From contig JAHBTR010000001.1 in NCBI GenBank assembly GCA_019638475.1, positions 62,001 to 126,000 on the forward strand: 64,000 nucleotides of DNA. The letters run 5' to 3'. The position numbers and the translations under genes are program-made. The stretch is from Chitinophagaceae bacterium (GTDB lineage: Bacteria; Bacteroidota; Bacteroidia; Chitinophagales; Chitinophagaceae). Shown piece by piece: positions 27,379 to 37,422 of the stretch. How positions within the stretch are numbered: the stretch's first letter is position 1; every line of letters starts with the position of its first letter. Below the pieces are notes generated by a model. The model searched no databases, was not told where the DNA came from, and was given only the letters and a program-made list of their open reading frames with translations.

Positions 27379-28977
27379 ATGCGTAAACAGTTTGTTATTT
27401 TTTCAAGTTTACTTTTAATAGTTGCTTTAGCTCTATCTATTTTCTTAAATAAAAACTGGAGTGTACTTTTTGTCATTATTTTGGTTTTGACTATTATGGG
27501 CTATCAAGATATGGTACAGAAAAAACATGCTATCAGAAGAATTTATCCTTTATTTGGTCGTTTGCGTTATGTGTTAGAAGAGTTAAGACCCAAAATGTAT
27601 CAATATTTTATAGAGTCTGATATTGATGGAAAACCTATTAGCCGTGTAGATAGGTCAACTATTTATCAGCGAGCAAAAAAAGAATTAGAAACTATTCCGT
27701 TTGGGACTCAGCTTGATGTTTATGCAGAAGGTTATGAATGGATGTGCCATTCAGCATCGCCAAAAGCATTTGAAACTTTAAACCAAAACCCAAGAGTTGT
27801 ATTTGGCAATAAAGATTGTAAGCAACCATATTCAGCAAGTATTTTTAATGTTTCTGCTATGAGTTTTGGTTCATTAAGTGCACAAGCAGTAGAAGCTATG
27901 AATGGAGGTGCCAAAATTGGTGGCTTTGCACAAAATACAGGTGAGGGTGGTATTAGTCCATATCATTTAAAACATGGTGGCGATTTAATTTGGCAAATTG
28001 GTACAGGCTATTTTGGTTGTAGAGATGAACAAGGAAATTTTAATCCAACATTATTTGCAGAAAAGTCTCAACAGTCTAATGTAAAAATGATTGAGCTTAA
28101 AATATCGCAAGGTGCTAAACCTGGTCATGGGGGTATTTTACCAGCATCTAAAAACACAGAAGAAATAGCCAAAATTCGTCATGTGCAACCGCATACAAAA
28201 ATAGCTTCTCCGCCTTTTCATTCTGCTTTTAATACACCTTTAGAAATGATTCAGTTTATACAACAACTTAGAGAACTTTCAGGGGGAAAACCTGTAGGCT
28301 TTAAATTATGTATAGGTCATAAAGCTGAGTTTATTTCTATATGCAATGCAATGGTTCATTTAGATATTTATCCAGATTTTATAACTGTAGATGGAGGAGA
28401 AGGAGGCACAGGTGCAGCACCTCAAGAATTTTCTAATTATTTGGGTGCACCTATGATAGATGGATTGGCTTTTGTGCACAATATTTTAAATGGATTGGAT
28501 ATAAGAAAGCATATCAAAATTATTGCAGCAGGAAAAATTACTTCTGCTTTTCATATTGCCAGAGCTATGGCACTTGGTGCAGATACTTGCAACTCTGCCA
28601 GAGCTATGATGATGGCTATTGGCTGTATTCAAGCACTTTTGTGCAATACCAATCGTTGCCCAACAGGTATTGCTACACAAGACCCTAAACTAACAGTAGG
28701 TATAGATGTAGCTGATAAAAAAATACGCATGGCTAATTATCATAGTGGTACTATTAAAAATTTTGTAGAGCTTTTGGGTGCATCTGGTTTAGATGATATT
28801 AAAAATATTACAAGGTCGCATATTTATAGAAGAGTTTCTTTAAATCAAATGCAGACTTATGAAGAAATTTTTCCTTCGGTAGAAGTGGGTTCTTTGTTAA
28901 AGGGAAATATTCCTGAAAAATACCAATGGGATTTTGCACATGCTAATATGCACAATTGGGGTATAGCAATGGCATAA
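27379..28977 (+). CDS. FMN-binding glutamate synthase family protein
   Basis: 532 residues. Two hydrophobic segments at the N-terminus are followed by the FMN-binding synthase domain of GltB. Key blocks are GGAKIGGFAQNTGEGGIS, SQGAKPGHGG, TVDGGEGGTGAAP and the cysteine cluster CIQALLCNTNRCPTG for an iron-sulfur centre. The glutaminase domain of full GltB is absent, so it probably uses ammonia from elsewhere or acts as a different flavin oxidoreductase. A leader hairpin suggests regulated transcription. Confidence 0.88.
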   Translation: MRKQFVIFSSLLLIVALALSIFLNKNWSVLFVIILVLTIMGYQDMVQKKHAIRRIYPLFGRLRYVLEELRPKMYQYFIESDIDGKPISRVDRSTIYQRAKKELETIPFGTQLDVYAEGYEWMCHSASPKAFETLNQNPRVVFGNKDCKQPYSASIFNVSAMSFGSLSAQAVEAMNGGAKIGGFAQNTGEGGISPYHLKHGGDLIWQIGTGYFGCRDEQGNFNPTLFAEKSQQSNVKMIELKISQGAKPGHGGILPASKNTEEIAKIRHVQPHTKIASPPFHSAFNTPLEMIQFIQQLRELSGGKPVGFKLCIGHKAEFISICNAMVHLDIYPDFITVDGGEGGTGAAPQEFSNYLGAPMIDGLAFVHNILNGLDIRKHIKIIAAGKITSAFHIARAMALGADTCNSARAMMMAIGCIQALLCNTNRCPTGIATQDPKLTVGIDVADKKIRMANYHSGTIKNFVELLGASGLDDIKNITRSHIYRRVSLNQMQTYEEIFPSVEVGSLLKGNIPEKYQWDFAHANMHNWGIAMA

Positions 28978-29063
28978 AAATAAAATTTTTAGGTAGTCGC
29001 TTTTAATTATTTCTATTCATTATTTATACTTTATTACTTTTATCCCTTGAATGTTTCAGATAT

Positions 29064-30242
29064 ATGGCAGTAAAAGAAAGGCTTTGGAGTAGAAATTTTA
29101 TTAATGCTTGTGTAGCTAATTTTCTTGTAGCAAGTTCTTTCTATTTGTTAATGCCCACTATTCCTATTTACTTATCAATGGAGCTAAAAGTGCCTCATGC
29201 ACAAATTGGGCTTGTACTTTCATCTTATGCCATAGCCTTATTAATTATCAGACCTTTTAGTGGCTATTTAGTAGATGTATATGCTCGTAAGCCTTTATTA
29301 ATGCTGGGTGTATCATTGTTTGTATGTATGTTTATTGGTTATTATTTTGCTGTTACTGTTTTGTTTTTTGTTATACTTAGGTTTATTCATGGAATGTTTT
29401 GGGGTTTGTCATCAGTATCTGCCAATACTGTAGCAATAGATATTATACCATCATCAAGGCGTGCAGAAGGTATTGGATTTTTTGGTGTAAACATGAATAT
29501 TGCTATGGCAATAGCTCCTTTTGTAGCAGTAAATATTTATGATACTTATGGTTTTCATTTTTTAATTACTTGTACATTACTGATTGGTGGTGTAGCTATT
29601 ATTGTAGTAAGTTTTATTAAAGTACCTCAAAGAAAAAAATTAGAAAAAAGACCACCTGTATCTTTTGACAGATTTATATTGATAAAAGGTATTCCTGTTT
29701 TAATCAATCAATTATTTCTATCATTTGGCTGGGGTACATTAATTGCTTATTCAGTTTTGTACGGAAAAGAAATAGCTATTCAAAACTCTGGTATTTTCTT
29801 TTTGTTCTTAGCTTCAGGAATTGTATTAAGCAGAATAAACTCTGGTAAATTAGTAGATAAAGGACATTTGCACAGAGTAATGGTTGTAGCTATTTCAATT
29901 ATTACTATTGGTTTTACCAGTTTTGCATTGGTGCAAAATATATATGCTTATTGTATAGCTGCATTTTTGTTAGGTATTGGTTATGGAACTCTTTTTCCTG
30001 CATTACAAACTATATATATTAATATGGCACCTACTTCAAAAAGAGGAACAGCTAACTCTACTTACTTAACAGGTTTTGATGTTGGTATAGGAACAGGAAT
30101 GTTGGTAGGAGGATTATTAGAAGACCATATTGGGTTTAGTAATATGTATCTTGTAACAGCAGGTTCTTGTTTGATAGCTTTATTGATTTATTGGTTCAAT
30201 TCTAAAAGAGTTATTGAGAAAAATAGTTTGGTGAAAGGGTAG
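29064..30242 (+). CDS. MFS transporter
   Basis: 392 residues with about 12 hydrophobic helices. The MFS loop motif appears as GYLVDVYARKPLL between helices 2 and 3, and a related GKLVDKGHLHRVM in the second half. This fits the drug/metabolite-efflux side of the family, but the substrate is unknown. It stands alone, 86 bases after the glutamate-synthase-like gene. Confidence 0.87.
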   Translation: MAVKERLWSRNFINACVANFLVASSFYLLMPTIPIYLSMELKVPHAQIGLVLSSYAIALLIIRPFSGYLVDVYARKPLLMLGVSLFVCMFIGYYFAVTVLFFVILRFIHGMFWGLSSVSANTVAIDIIPSSRRAEGIGFFGVNMNIAMAIAPFVAVNIYDTYGFHFLITCTLLIGGVAIIVVSFIKVPQRKKLEKRPPVSFDRFILIKGIPVLINQLFLSFGWGTLIAYSVLYGKEIAIQNSGIFFLFLASGIVLSRINSGKLVDKGHLHRVMVVAISIITIGFTSFALVQNIYAYCIAAFLLGIGYGTLFPALQTIYINMAPTSKRGTANSTYLTGFDVGIGTGMLVGGLLEDHIGFSNMYLVTAGSCLIALLIYWFNSKRVIEKNSLVKG

Positions 30243-30317
30243 AGGATGTTATACAAATTTGATTTCTACAATAGACCACTGCTTTTTCGTTTATATATTT
30301 TATGATGTTAAAGTTCA

Positions 30318-30670
30318 TAGCTTATAGTTAATGGTTAGTGGATAATGGATAATGGTTCATAACTAACCACCAATACCTCAATTACCTTAATTCCTTAATC
30401 ACCTAATCCCTCAATACCTCAATTACCTAATCCCTCAATACCTCAATTACCTAATCCCTCAATACCTCAATTACCTTAATCCCTTAATTACCCAATTAAG
30501 TAGCTTATAGTTAATGGTTAGTGGATAATGGATAATGGTTCATAACTAACCACCAATTCCCTAATCCCCAAATCCCCTAATTCCCAAATCCCCTAATTCC
30601 CTAATTCCCAAATTCCCTAATTCCCAAATCCCCTAATTCCCTAATTACCCAATTCCCTAATTACCTCAAT
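30318..30670. repeat. Tandem and direct repeat patch upstream of the aldolase gene
   Basis: An exact 57-base direct repeat occurs at 30318-30374 and 30501-30557 (starts TAGCTTATAGTTAATGG; contains its own GGTTAGT / ACTAACC inverted arms). Between the copies, a 24-base unit (CTAATCCCTCAATACCTCAA then TTAC) is repeated three times at 30403-30474. After the second copy, degenerate runs of AATTCCCTAATTCCC-type units continue to about 30670. No gene fits in 30243-30687. Confidence 0.9.
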
Positions 30671-30687
30671 TCTCACTAACCAACATT

Positions 30688-30719
30688 TTTGCCAACTAAT
30701 TCCCTTTATGCTATATTTG
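30688..30719 (+). promoter_or_regulatory. Promoter of the class I aldolase gene
   Basis: TTTG (30688-30691), 20 bases, TATATTTG (30712-30719), leaving a leader of about 30 bases before the ATG at 30754. Full consensus match. Confidence 0.75.
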
Positions 30720-30753
30720 CAGCCCATTTTCTTGCTAAACAAAAAAATAAATT

Positions 30754-31824
30754 ATGGCAACAAACATTCAGCAAATTTTAGGCGATAAAGCCGAGTATTT
30801 ACTTAACCACACAAGTAAAACTATAGACAAAAGTCAATTAAATTTACCAGGTGCAGATTTTGTAGATAGAATTTTTATGCAAAGCGACCGCAACCCAAAT
30901 GTTTTAAGAAATCTTCAACAGATGTATAGCAATGGTCGTTTAGCCAATACAGGTTATTTATCTATCTTACCAGTTGACCAAGGTATAGAACATAGTGGAG
31001 GAGCTTCATTTGCTAAAAACCCTATTTACTTTGACCCTGAAAATATTTTAAAATTAGCTATTGAGGGAGGTTGTAATGCAGTAGCCACTACTTATGGAGG
31101 TTTAGGTTTCTTAGCAAGAAAATATGCTCATAAAATTCCTTTCATTGTAAAAATTAACCACAATGAATTAATGACTTATCCAAATAAATTTGACCAAGTA
31201 ATGTTTGCATCTATCAAAGCAAGTCAAAATTTAGGAGCTGCTGCTGTAGGTGCTACTATTTATTTTGGTAGCGATGAAAGTACTCGTCAAATACAAGAAG
31301 TAAGCAAAGCTTTTGAAATGGCTCATGAATTAGGTATGGCTACTATTCTTTGGTGCTATTTACGTAATTCTTCATTCAAAAAAGATGGAGTAGATTATCA
31401 TGTAAGTGCAGACCTAACAGGACAAGCCAATCATTTAGGAGTTACTATAGAAGCAGATATTATCAAACAAAAACTACCAGAAAATAATGGTGGTTATAAT
31501 GCTCTAAATACAAAAGAAGTTTCTTACGGAAAAACAGATAAAAAAGTATATTCAGATTTAACCACAGACCATCCAATTGACCTTTGTCGCTATCAAGTAG
31601 CTAATTGCTATATGGGACGTGCAGGTTTAATAAATAGTGGTGGTGCAAGTAGTGGTGCAAGCGATTTGGCAGAAGCTGTAACAACTGCAGTAGTTAATAA
31701 ACGTGCTGGAGGTATGGGTTTAATAAGTGGTCGTAAAGCATTTCAACGCCCTATGAAAGAAGGTATTGAAATATTAAATGCAATACAAGACGTTTATTTA
31801 AACAAAGACATTACTATTGCATAA
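30754..31824 (+). CDS. fbaB: Class I (DhnA-type) fructose-bisphosphate aldolase
   Basis: 356 residues, the bacterial class I aldolase of the FbaB/DhnA family that uses a Schiff-base lysine. [15 protein letters not shown] begins the barrel; [22 protein letters not shown] and the late NSGGASSG / [12 protein letters not shown] phosphate-binding segments follow. It acts in glycolysis and gluconeogenesis. A strong promoter precedes it and a long hairpin follows. Confidence 0.92.
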   Translation: MATNIQQILGDKAEYLLNHTSKTIDKSQLNLPGADFVDRIFMQSDRNPNVLRNLQQMYSNGRLANTGYLSILPVDQGIEHSGGASFAKNPIYFDPENILKLAIEGGCNAVATTYGGLGFLARKYAHKIPFIVKINHNELMTYPNKFDQVMFASIKASQNLGAAAVGATIYFGSDESTRQIQEVSKAFEMAHELGMATILWCYLRNSSFKKDGVDYHVSADLTGQANHLGVTIEADIIKQKLPENNGGYNALNTKEVSYGKTDKKVYSDLTTDHPIDLCRYQVANCYMGRAGLINSGGASSGASDLAEAVTTAVVNKRAGGMGLISGRKAFQRPMKEGIEILNAIQDVYLNKDITIA

Positions 31825-31859
31825 GATATTGACTATCTTTAAATTAAATAAATATTGAT

Positions 31860-31918
31860 TAGCTGTGAGTAATAGGAAAAGCACATTTTGCTGACATATT
31901 TTCTTTTATTCACAGCTA
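31860..31918. other. Long hairpin between aldolase and accD
   Basis: Outer arms TAGCTGTGAGTAA / TTATTCACAGCTA pair with one mismatch. Inner AGGAAAA / TTTTCTT and AGCA / TGCT can extend the stem. It may terminate or stabilise the aldolase mRNA; there is no T-tract, so a simple intrinsic terminator is doubtful. Confidence 0.5.
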
Positions 31919-31975
31919 TATTTATTTTCAATATCATTTTCCTTATCTTCACATTCCCCAAAAGCTCAAAGAGCA

Positions 31976-32896
31976 ATGAAAAAAGAAGAAGACTTAGACA
32001 TAAACCTTACTGGCGATACTGTCATAACTGCTCCTAATGCAGAAGTAAAACCTAAGTGGTTTCAACGCCTTAGAAAAGGTATAACAACAGAAACATCTGA
32101 CAAAAAAGAAACACCAGAAGGACTTTGGAATAAATGTCCTGTTTGTAATTATATTCAACCTACTGTAGAACTGAGTGATAATAAATATGTTTGCCCAAAA
32201 TGCAATTATCATCACCGCATTGGTAGTTATGAATATTTTGAATATTTGTTTGATAACAATACTTACACTCGTTTATTTGATGAAATTCAAAGCAAAGATT
32301 TTTTAGGATTTACAGACTTAAAACCTTATGCCAAAAGATTAGAAGAAATTCATGCTAAAACTGATTTAAAAGATAGCATGAGTGTAGCTACAGGAACTGT
32401 AGATGGAGAAAATATTGTGATTGCTTGTATGGATTTTGAATTTATTGGAGGAAGCCTTGGCAGTGTAATGGGAGAAAAATTTGCCAAAGCAATTGATTAT
32501 TGTATTGAACATAAACTTCCTTATTTAATTATATGTAAAAGTGGTGGAGCAAGAATGATGGAAAGTGCTTTTAGCCTTTTACAATTAGCCAAAACAAGTG
32601 GCAAACTTGCACAACTTAGCGATGCCAAACTTCCTTACATTTCTTTATTAACAGACCCTACATTTGGTGGCATTTCTGCCAGTTTTGGTATGTTAGGCGA
32701 TTTGAATATTGCAGAACCAGGTGCTTTAATTGGTTTTGCGGGTCCTCGTGTAATAAAAGAAACCATCAAAAAAGATTTACCCGAAGGATTTCAAAGAAGT
32801 GAATTTTTATTAGAGCATGGATTTTTAGATTTTATTGTAGATAGAAAAGATTTGAAAAGCAAAATAGCCCAAATTGTTAGGCTCTTTAGAAAATAA
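31976..32896 (+). CDS. accD: Acetyl-CoA carboxylase carboxyltransferase subunit beta
   Basis: 306 residues. Transfers carboxyl from biotin to acetyl-CoA together with AccA, giving malonyl-CoA for fatty-acid synthesis. The N-terminal zinc ribbon is C54, C57, C73, C76. The crotonase-like core includes FIGGSLGSVMGEK, SGGARM and TDPTFGGISASF. The first ~25 residues are a longer lead-in than in E. coli. A clear terminator follows 22 bases after the stop. Confidence 0.95.
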   Translation: MKKEEDLDINLTGDTVITAPNAEVKPKWFQRLRKGITTETSDKKETPEGLWNKCPVCNYIQPTVELSDNKYVCPKCNYHHRIGSYEYFEYLFDNNTYTRLFDEIQSKDFLGFTDLKPYAKRLEEIHAKTDLKDSMSVATGTVDGENIVIACMDFEFIGGSLGSVMGEKFAKAIDYCIEHKLPYLIICKSGGARMMESAFSLLQLAKTSGKLAQLSDAKLPYISLLTDPTFGGISASFGMLGDLNIAEPGALIGFAGPRVIKETIKKDLPEGFQRSEFLLEHGFLDFIVDRKDLKSKIAQIVRLFRK

Positions 32897-32917
32897 TTTT
32901 TACTGATAAACATTGTA

Positions 32918-32950
32918 ATAACTGCTCAATTAATGAGCAGTTATTTTTTT
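32918..32950 (+). terminator. Intrinsic terminator after accD
   Basis: A perfect 11-bp stem ATAACTGCTCA / TGAGCAGTTAT with a 5-base loop is followed by six T. It ends the accD transcript before gyrA. Confidence 0.88.
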
Positions 32951-33153
32951 ATTGGCACATAAAATATTGAGTATATATCCTTTAATAACTATGCTAATTT
33001 GTGCAATATTTTATACCCATATAGCCATAGCTTATGAAATGTGCATAAACTCTTAATTTTTTTGCTAAAAAAATGCTTTTAAAATAGGTTATCAAACAGT
33101 AAAAAGGTATCTTCGCCAACCTAAAAAAATAACAGAAAACCACTATAAAAATA

Positions 33154-35835
33154 ATGGAAGAAAATAATGACATACAGCCAGAACAAACTAATGATAATGA
33201 TAGAATAGTTCAGGTAAATATTGAAGAACAAATGAAAACCGCTTACATAGATTATTCTATGAGCGTAATTGTAGGACGTGCATTGCCAGATGTAAGAGAT
33301 GGTTTTAAACCAGTACATCGTAGAGTATTATATGCAATGAACGAATTGGGCAATAACTCTAACAAGCCATACAAAAAAAGTGCAAGAATTGTAGGTGAAG
33401 TAATGGGTAAATATCACCCACATGGAGATAGTGCTATTTATGATACATTAGTTCGTATGGCACAAGATTTTACCATGCGTCATACAATGGTTGATGGACA
33501 AGGTAATTTTGGTACACAAGATGGAGATCCACCTGCTGCTATGCGTTATACAGAAGTACGTCTGCAAAAATTTGCAGAAGCCATGCTTGAAGATATTGAA
33601 AAAGATACAGTAGATTTTCAATCAAACTTTGATGATAGTTTAGAAGAACCCTCAGTTTTACCTACACGTATTCCTCAACTTTTAGTAAATGGTAGTAGTG
33701 GTATAGCAGTAGGTATGGCTACTAATATGATGCCTCATAACTTAGGTGAAGTAATAGATGGATGCATAGAATATATCAACAACAAAGAAATTACTGCTGA
33801 AGAATTATTACAATATGTGAAAGCCCCAGATTTTCCAACAGGTGGTATTATTTATGGTATGGAAGGAGTGAAGCAAGGAATGCTTACAGGAAGAGGAAGA
33901 GTAGTGGTGCGTGGCAAATGTCATATAGAAACAAAAGCCAGTGGAAGAGAACAAATAATCATTACAGAAGTTCCTTATCAAGTAGGGTTAGATGCACTAA
34001 CAGATAAAATAGGACAATTAGTAAATGATAAAACAATAGAAGGAATAGCCCATGTAAATAATGAAAGTAATAAAAGAGAAGGCATTAGAATTGTTATAGA
34101 CTTAAAAAGAGATGCAATAGCCAATATTATTATTAATCAATTATATAAGTTTACAGAACTACAAACAAGTTTTGGAATAAATAATGTGGCTATTACCAAA
34201 GGACGACCAAAAATATTTAATGTAAAAGATTTAATTGCAGAGTTTATAGAATTTAGAATGGATGTAGTAATACGCCGTACTAAATTTGAATTAAAGAAAG
34301 CAGAAGATAGAGCTCATTTATTAGAAGGCTATTTAAAAGTGATTAATGACAAAGACCATTTAGACCAAGCCATTTCTATTATTAGAGCAAGCAACACACC
34401 AGAAGAAGCCAAAAAATCATTAATAGAAAAAAGCGTAACAGATAATTGGCATTTACCAGATAATTTATTTAATGAAGATGCCAAACTACACTATACACAA
34501 GGCATAGGATTATCAGAAAAACAAGCACAAGCAATTCTTGAACTACGTTTACAACGCCTTACAGGATTAGAACGTGAAAAAATTATTGAAGAGTTTAATG
34601 AATTGATGAAAACTATTGGAAGATTAAAATCATTATTAAGCAATGAAACCCTTCGTTACGACTTAATAAAAACAGAATTAAAAGAAGTAAAAACAAAATT
34701 TGGTGAGCCACGCAAAAGTGAAATTCAGTTTTTAGCAGATGAAGTAAATATGCTGGATTTCATAAAAGAAGAAGATGTAGTCATTACCATTTCTCATTTA
34801 GGTTATATCAAACGTACAACATCTGATGATTATCGTCAGCAAAGAAGAGGAGGACGTGGAGCTATTGGTGCAAAAACAAGAGAAGAAGATTATGTAGAAC
34901 ATTTATTTGTAGCTTCTACACACAATACAATGCTATTCTTTACAGAAAAGGGTAGATGCTATTGGTTAAAAGTGTATGAAATACCAGAAGGAGAAAAACA
35001 AAGTAAAGGAAGAGCTATTCAAAACCTCATTCAAATACCTCCTGACGATAAAATAAAAGCCATTATAGATGCCAAAGATTTAGATAAAAAAGAAACATTA
35101 GAAGGCAAATACATTGTGCTTTGTACCAAAAAAGGCATTATTAAAAAAACAGCTTTAGAAGATTTTAGTCGTCCACGTATTACTGGTATCAATGCTATAA
35201 CTATTGTAGAAGGAGATGAGTTACTTGCTGCAAGAATGACTGATGGAAATTGTGAAATAATGATGGCTGTAAAAAGTGGTAGAGCTATTCGTTTTCCTGA
35301 AGAAAAAGTAAGGGCTACAGGTCGTGGTGCTATTGGTGTAGCAGGTATAGAAGTAGATAAAGAAGGAGATGAAGTGGTTGGCATGATTTGTGTCAATAAA
35401 GGAAACACAGAAAAAACTATTTTAGTAGTAAGTGAAAAAGGTTATGGCAAAAGAACATTATTGGTAGATGAAGATGGAGAAGATGTATATAGAATAACCA
35501 ACAGAGGAGGAAAAGGTGTAAAAACAATTAATGTAACAGAAAAAACAGGCAAATTAGTAGGTATATTAGATGTAAGCGAAAAAGAAGATTTAATTATAAC
35601 TTGTCAAAGTGGTATTACACTTAGAACATCTATATCAACTATTAAAACAGCAGGAAGAAATACACAAGGCGTTATATTAATTCGTTTAGATGCAGAAGAT
35701 GCCATAGCTGCCATTTCTACTATAGAAGATAATGAAGAAGAAACAGACAATACTGTTACTGATAATGAAAATGAATTAACCAATAATCAGTCAGATACCG
35801 ATACTTCGGCAAATGATACAAACAACAATAATTAA
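33154..35835 (+). CDS. gyrA: DNA gyrase subunit A
   Basis: 893 residues. Breaks and rejoins DNA for supercoiling with GyrB. The catalytic tyrosine is Y132 in AMRYTEVRL. In the quinolone-determining region the sequence is [10 protein letters not shown], with the sensitive-type Ser (93) and Asp (97). The GyrA box is QRRGGRG in the C-terminal beta-pinwheel, which separates gyrase from topoisomerase IV. The tail is an acidic, Asn/Thr/Asp-rich extension. The TPR gene follows 16 bases downstream. Confidence 0.96.
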   Translation: MEENNDIQPEQTNDNDRIVQVNIEEQMKTAYIDYSMSVIVGRALPDVRDGFKPVHRRVLYAMNELGNNSNKPYKKSARIVGEVMGKYHPHGDSAIYDTLVRMAQDFTMRHTMVDGQGNFGTQDGDPPAAMRYTEVRLQKFAEAMLEDIEKDTVDFQSNFDDSLEEPSVLPTRIPQLLVNGSSGIAVGMATNMMPHNLGEVIDGCIEYINNKEITAEELLQYVKAPDFPTGGIIYGMEGVKQGMLTGRGRVVVRGKCHIETKASGREQIIITEVPYQVGLDALTDKIGQLVNDKTIEGIAHVNNESNKREGIRIVIDLKRDAIANIIINQLYKFTELQTSFGINNVAITKGRPKIFNVKDLIAEFIEFRMDVVIRRTKFELKKAEDRAHLLEGYLKVINDKDHLDQAISIIRASNTPEEAKKSLIEKSVTDNWHLPDNLFNEDAKLHYTQGIGLSEKQAQAILELRLQRLTGLEREKIIEEFNELMKTIGRLKSLLSNETLRYDLIKTELKEVKTKFGEPRKSEIQFLADEVNMLDFIKEEDVVITISHLGYIKRTTSDDYRQQRRGGRGAIGAKTREEDYVEHLFVASTHNTMLFFTEKGRCYWLKVYEIPEGEKQSKGRAIQNLIQIPPDDKIKAIIDAKDLDKKETLEGKYIVLCTKKGIIKKTALEDFSRPRITGINAITIVEGDELLAARMTDGNCEIMMAVKSGRAIRFPEEKVRATGRGAIGVAGIEVDKEGDEVVGMICVNKGNTEKTILVVSEKGYGKRTLLVDEDGEDVYRITNRGGKGVKTINVTEKTGKLVGILDVSEKEDLIITCQSGITLRTSISTIKTAGRNTQGVILIRLDAEDAIAAISTIEDNEEETDNTVTDNENELTNNQSDTDTSANDTNNNN

Positions 35836-35851
35836 AATAAAAAAGATAAAC

Positions 35852-37255
35852 ATGAAAAAAACATCATTACTTTTCATTTTTGTTTTTGCACTGCTTGCAT
35901 CTAAAGCTCAAGACAAAATGTACAAAAATGTACAGAAATATTTCATAACTGCCAGTTATGAAGAAGCAAGACAAGAAATAGACAAACTAATAGCCAACAA
36001 CCCCAAAGCATTAGATAAAGCAGAAACATGGCTTTGGTGTACAAGGGTTTATTCAGAATTATATTTTTCAGAAAAAGTAAGAGGCAGATACCCAGGCTGT
36101 GGCAATATAGCTTTTGAGGCTTTTAAAAAATATGAAGCATTAGAACCAGATTATAAAATGCTTGCCAATGCTACTGTAGCTGCATGGAATTGGCGACCAT
36201 TAGATATTTTGTATGTTACTAATTTCAATATTGGTCGTAAATTTTTTGAAGAAAAACAATGGGACTCTTCATACCATTCTTTTTTAACTGCTGTATATAT
36301 GGGGGATGTAGTAATAAAAAATGATTTAAGAGGCAATGGTGCAAAAATTGATACACTTTCTGTACTATATGCAGCTTATGCAGCACAAAATGGTAAAATG
36401 GAAAGTGAAGCATCTGCCTTATACGAAAAATTTGCAGATTTAAAAATAGGAGGAAAAGAAATTAAAGATGCTTATCTATACATCTTATTACATGCTTCTA
36501 ATACTAAGGATAAAGAAAAATTTTATAAATACATTGCTATTGCAAAAGAAGTTTATCCAGATGACCAAGATTGGGATGATTATGAAATGGACTTTATTAC
36601 TAAAACTACTACTGTAGAAGAAAGAATTACACAATATGAAAATGAAGATAAAGCAGGTACAATATCTGCCAGAAAATATATGCTTTATGGGCAATCATTT
36701 ATAGAAGTTACTAAAGGCGATGCAGCAGATAATTTAGATAGTTTAACCATAAAAAAGTATGAAGGAATATCAATAGATGCCTTCAAAAAAGCATACAATA
36801 AAGACAATACTTTAGGTTTGGCTGCTTATAATGCTGGTTTATTATACTACAATCAGTTTAGCGAATTAGATGATGCTATTAGCAGCAATAGAAGAGCTTT
36901 ACAAAGATTAAATACAAGCAAAACAGATACAAAAGACCCTAAAAAGAAAGCAGCAGCAGAAGCCGAATTTAAAAAACAAGCAGAACCTATAAAACAAGTA
37001 ATGGCAGATTTAGAAAAACCAACTATGGAGGCAATCAATAACTCTATTGAATGGCTTGAAAAATCTTACAACACCATGAAAGATGGAGATTTGAATGATA
37101 GAACTACTAAAAATTGCTTAAAAAATTCTGTAAAATGGTTAGCTAATTGCTTCATATACAAAAGAGAAAAAGTAAAAGGGAAAGACACAAAAGCGTATGA
37201 TGAGTATGATGCTAAATTTAATTTATACGATAAGCTATTTGAAAAATATGAATAA
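35852..37255 (+). CDS. Secreted tetratricopeptide-repeat protein
   Basis: About 467 residues. The start at ATG 35852 is preferred because it gives a signal peptide (MKKTSLLFIFVFALLASKAQ). A frame opening at 35813 would overlap gyrA and add a non-signal leader. The mature part is helical with TPR-like repeats and ends in a Lys-rich region. The gyrA-TPR pairing and the shared terminator suggest one transcript; the function is unknown. Confidence 0.75.
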   Translation: MKKTSLLFIFVFALLASKAQDKMYKNVQKYFITASYEEARQEIDKLIANNPKALDKAETWLWCTRVYSELYFSEKVRGRYPGCGNIAFEAFKKYEALEPDYKMLANATVAAWNWRPLDILYVTNFNIGRKFFEEKQWDSSYHSFLTAVYMGDVVIKNDLRGNGAKIDTLSVLYAAYAAQNGKMESEASALYEKFADLKIGGKEIKDAYLYILLHASNTKDKEKFYKYIAIAKEVYPDDQDWDDYEMDFITKTTTVEERITQYENEDKAGTISARKYMLYGQSFIEVTKGDAADNLDSLTIKKYEGISIDAFKKAYNKDNTLGLAAYNAGLLYYNQFSELDDAISSNRRALQRLNTSKTDTKDPKKKAAAEAEFKKQAEPIKQVMADLEKPTMEAINNSIEWLEKSYNTMKDGDLNDRTTKNCLKNSVKWLANCFIYKREKVKGKDTKAYDEYDAKFNLYDKLFEKYE

Positions 37256-37296
37256 TATTATTCATGATAAGTGAGTAAGTAGAAAAATAATAATTA

Positions 37297-37322
37297 GGGT
37301 TTAGTTGCTAAACCCTTTTTTC
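37297..37322 (+). terminator. Intrinsic terminator after the gyrA-TPR unit
   Basis: An 8-bp stem GGGTTTAG / CTAAACCC with a 3-base loop runs directly into six or more T. Confidence 0.88.
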
Positions 37323-37422
37323 GTTTTTGAAGAGGATAGAGGTAGTAGGATAAAATACGAAGGTTGAGTTTTATATTTCCGTTAATACGAAGCCGTTTAG
37401 CTCCGCTTTTGGTAAACTGGCT

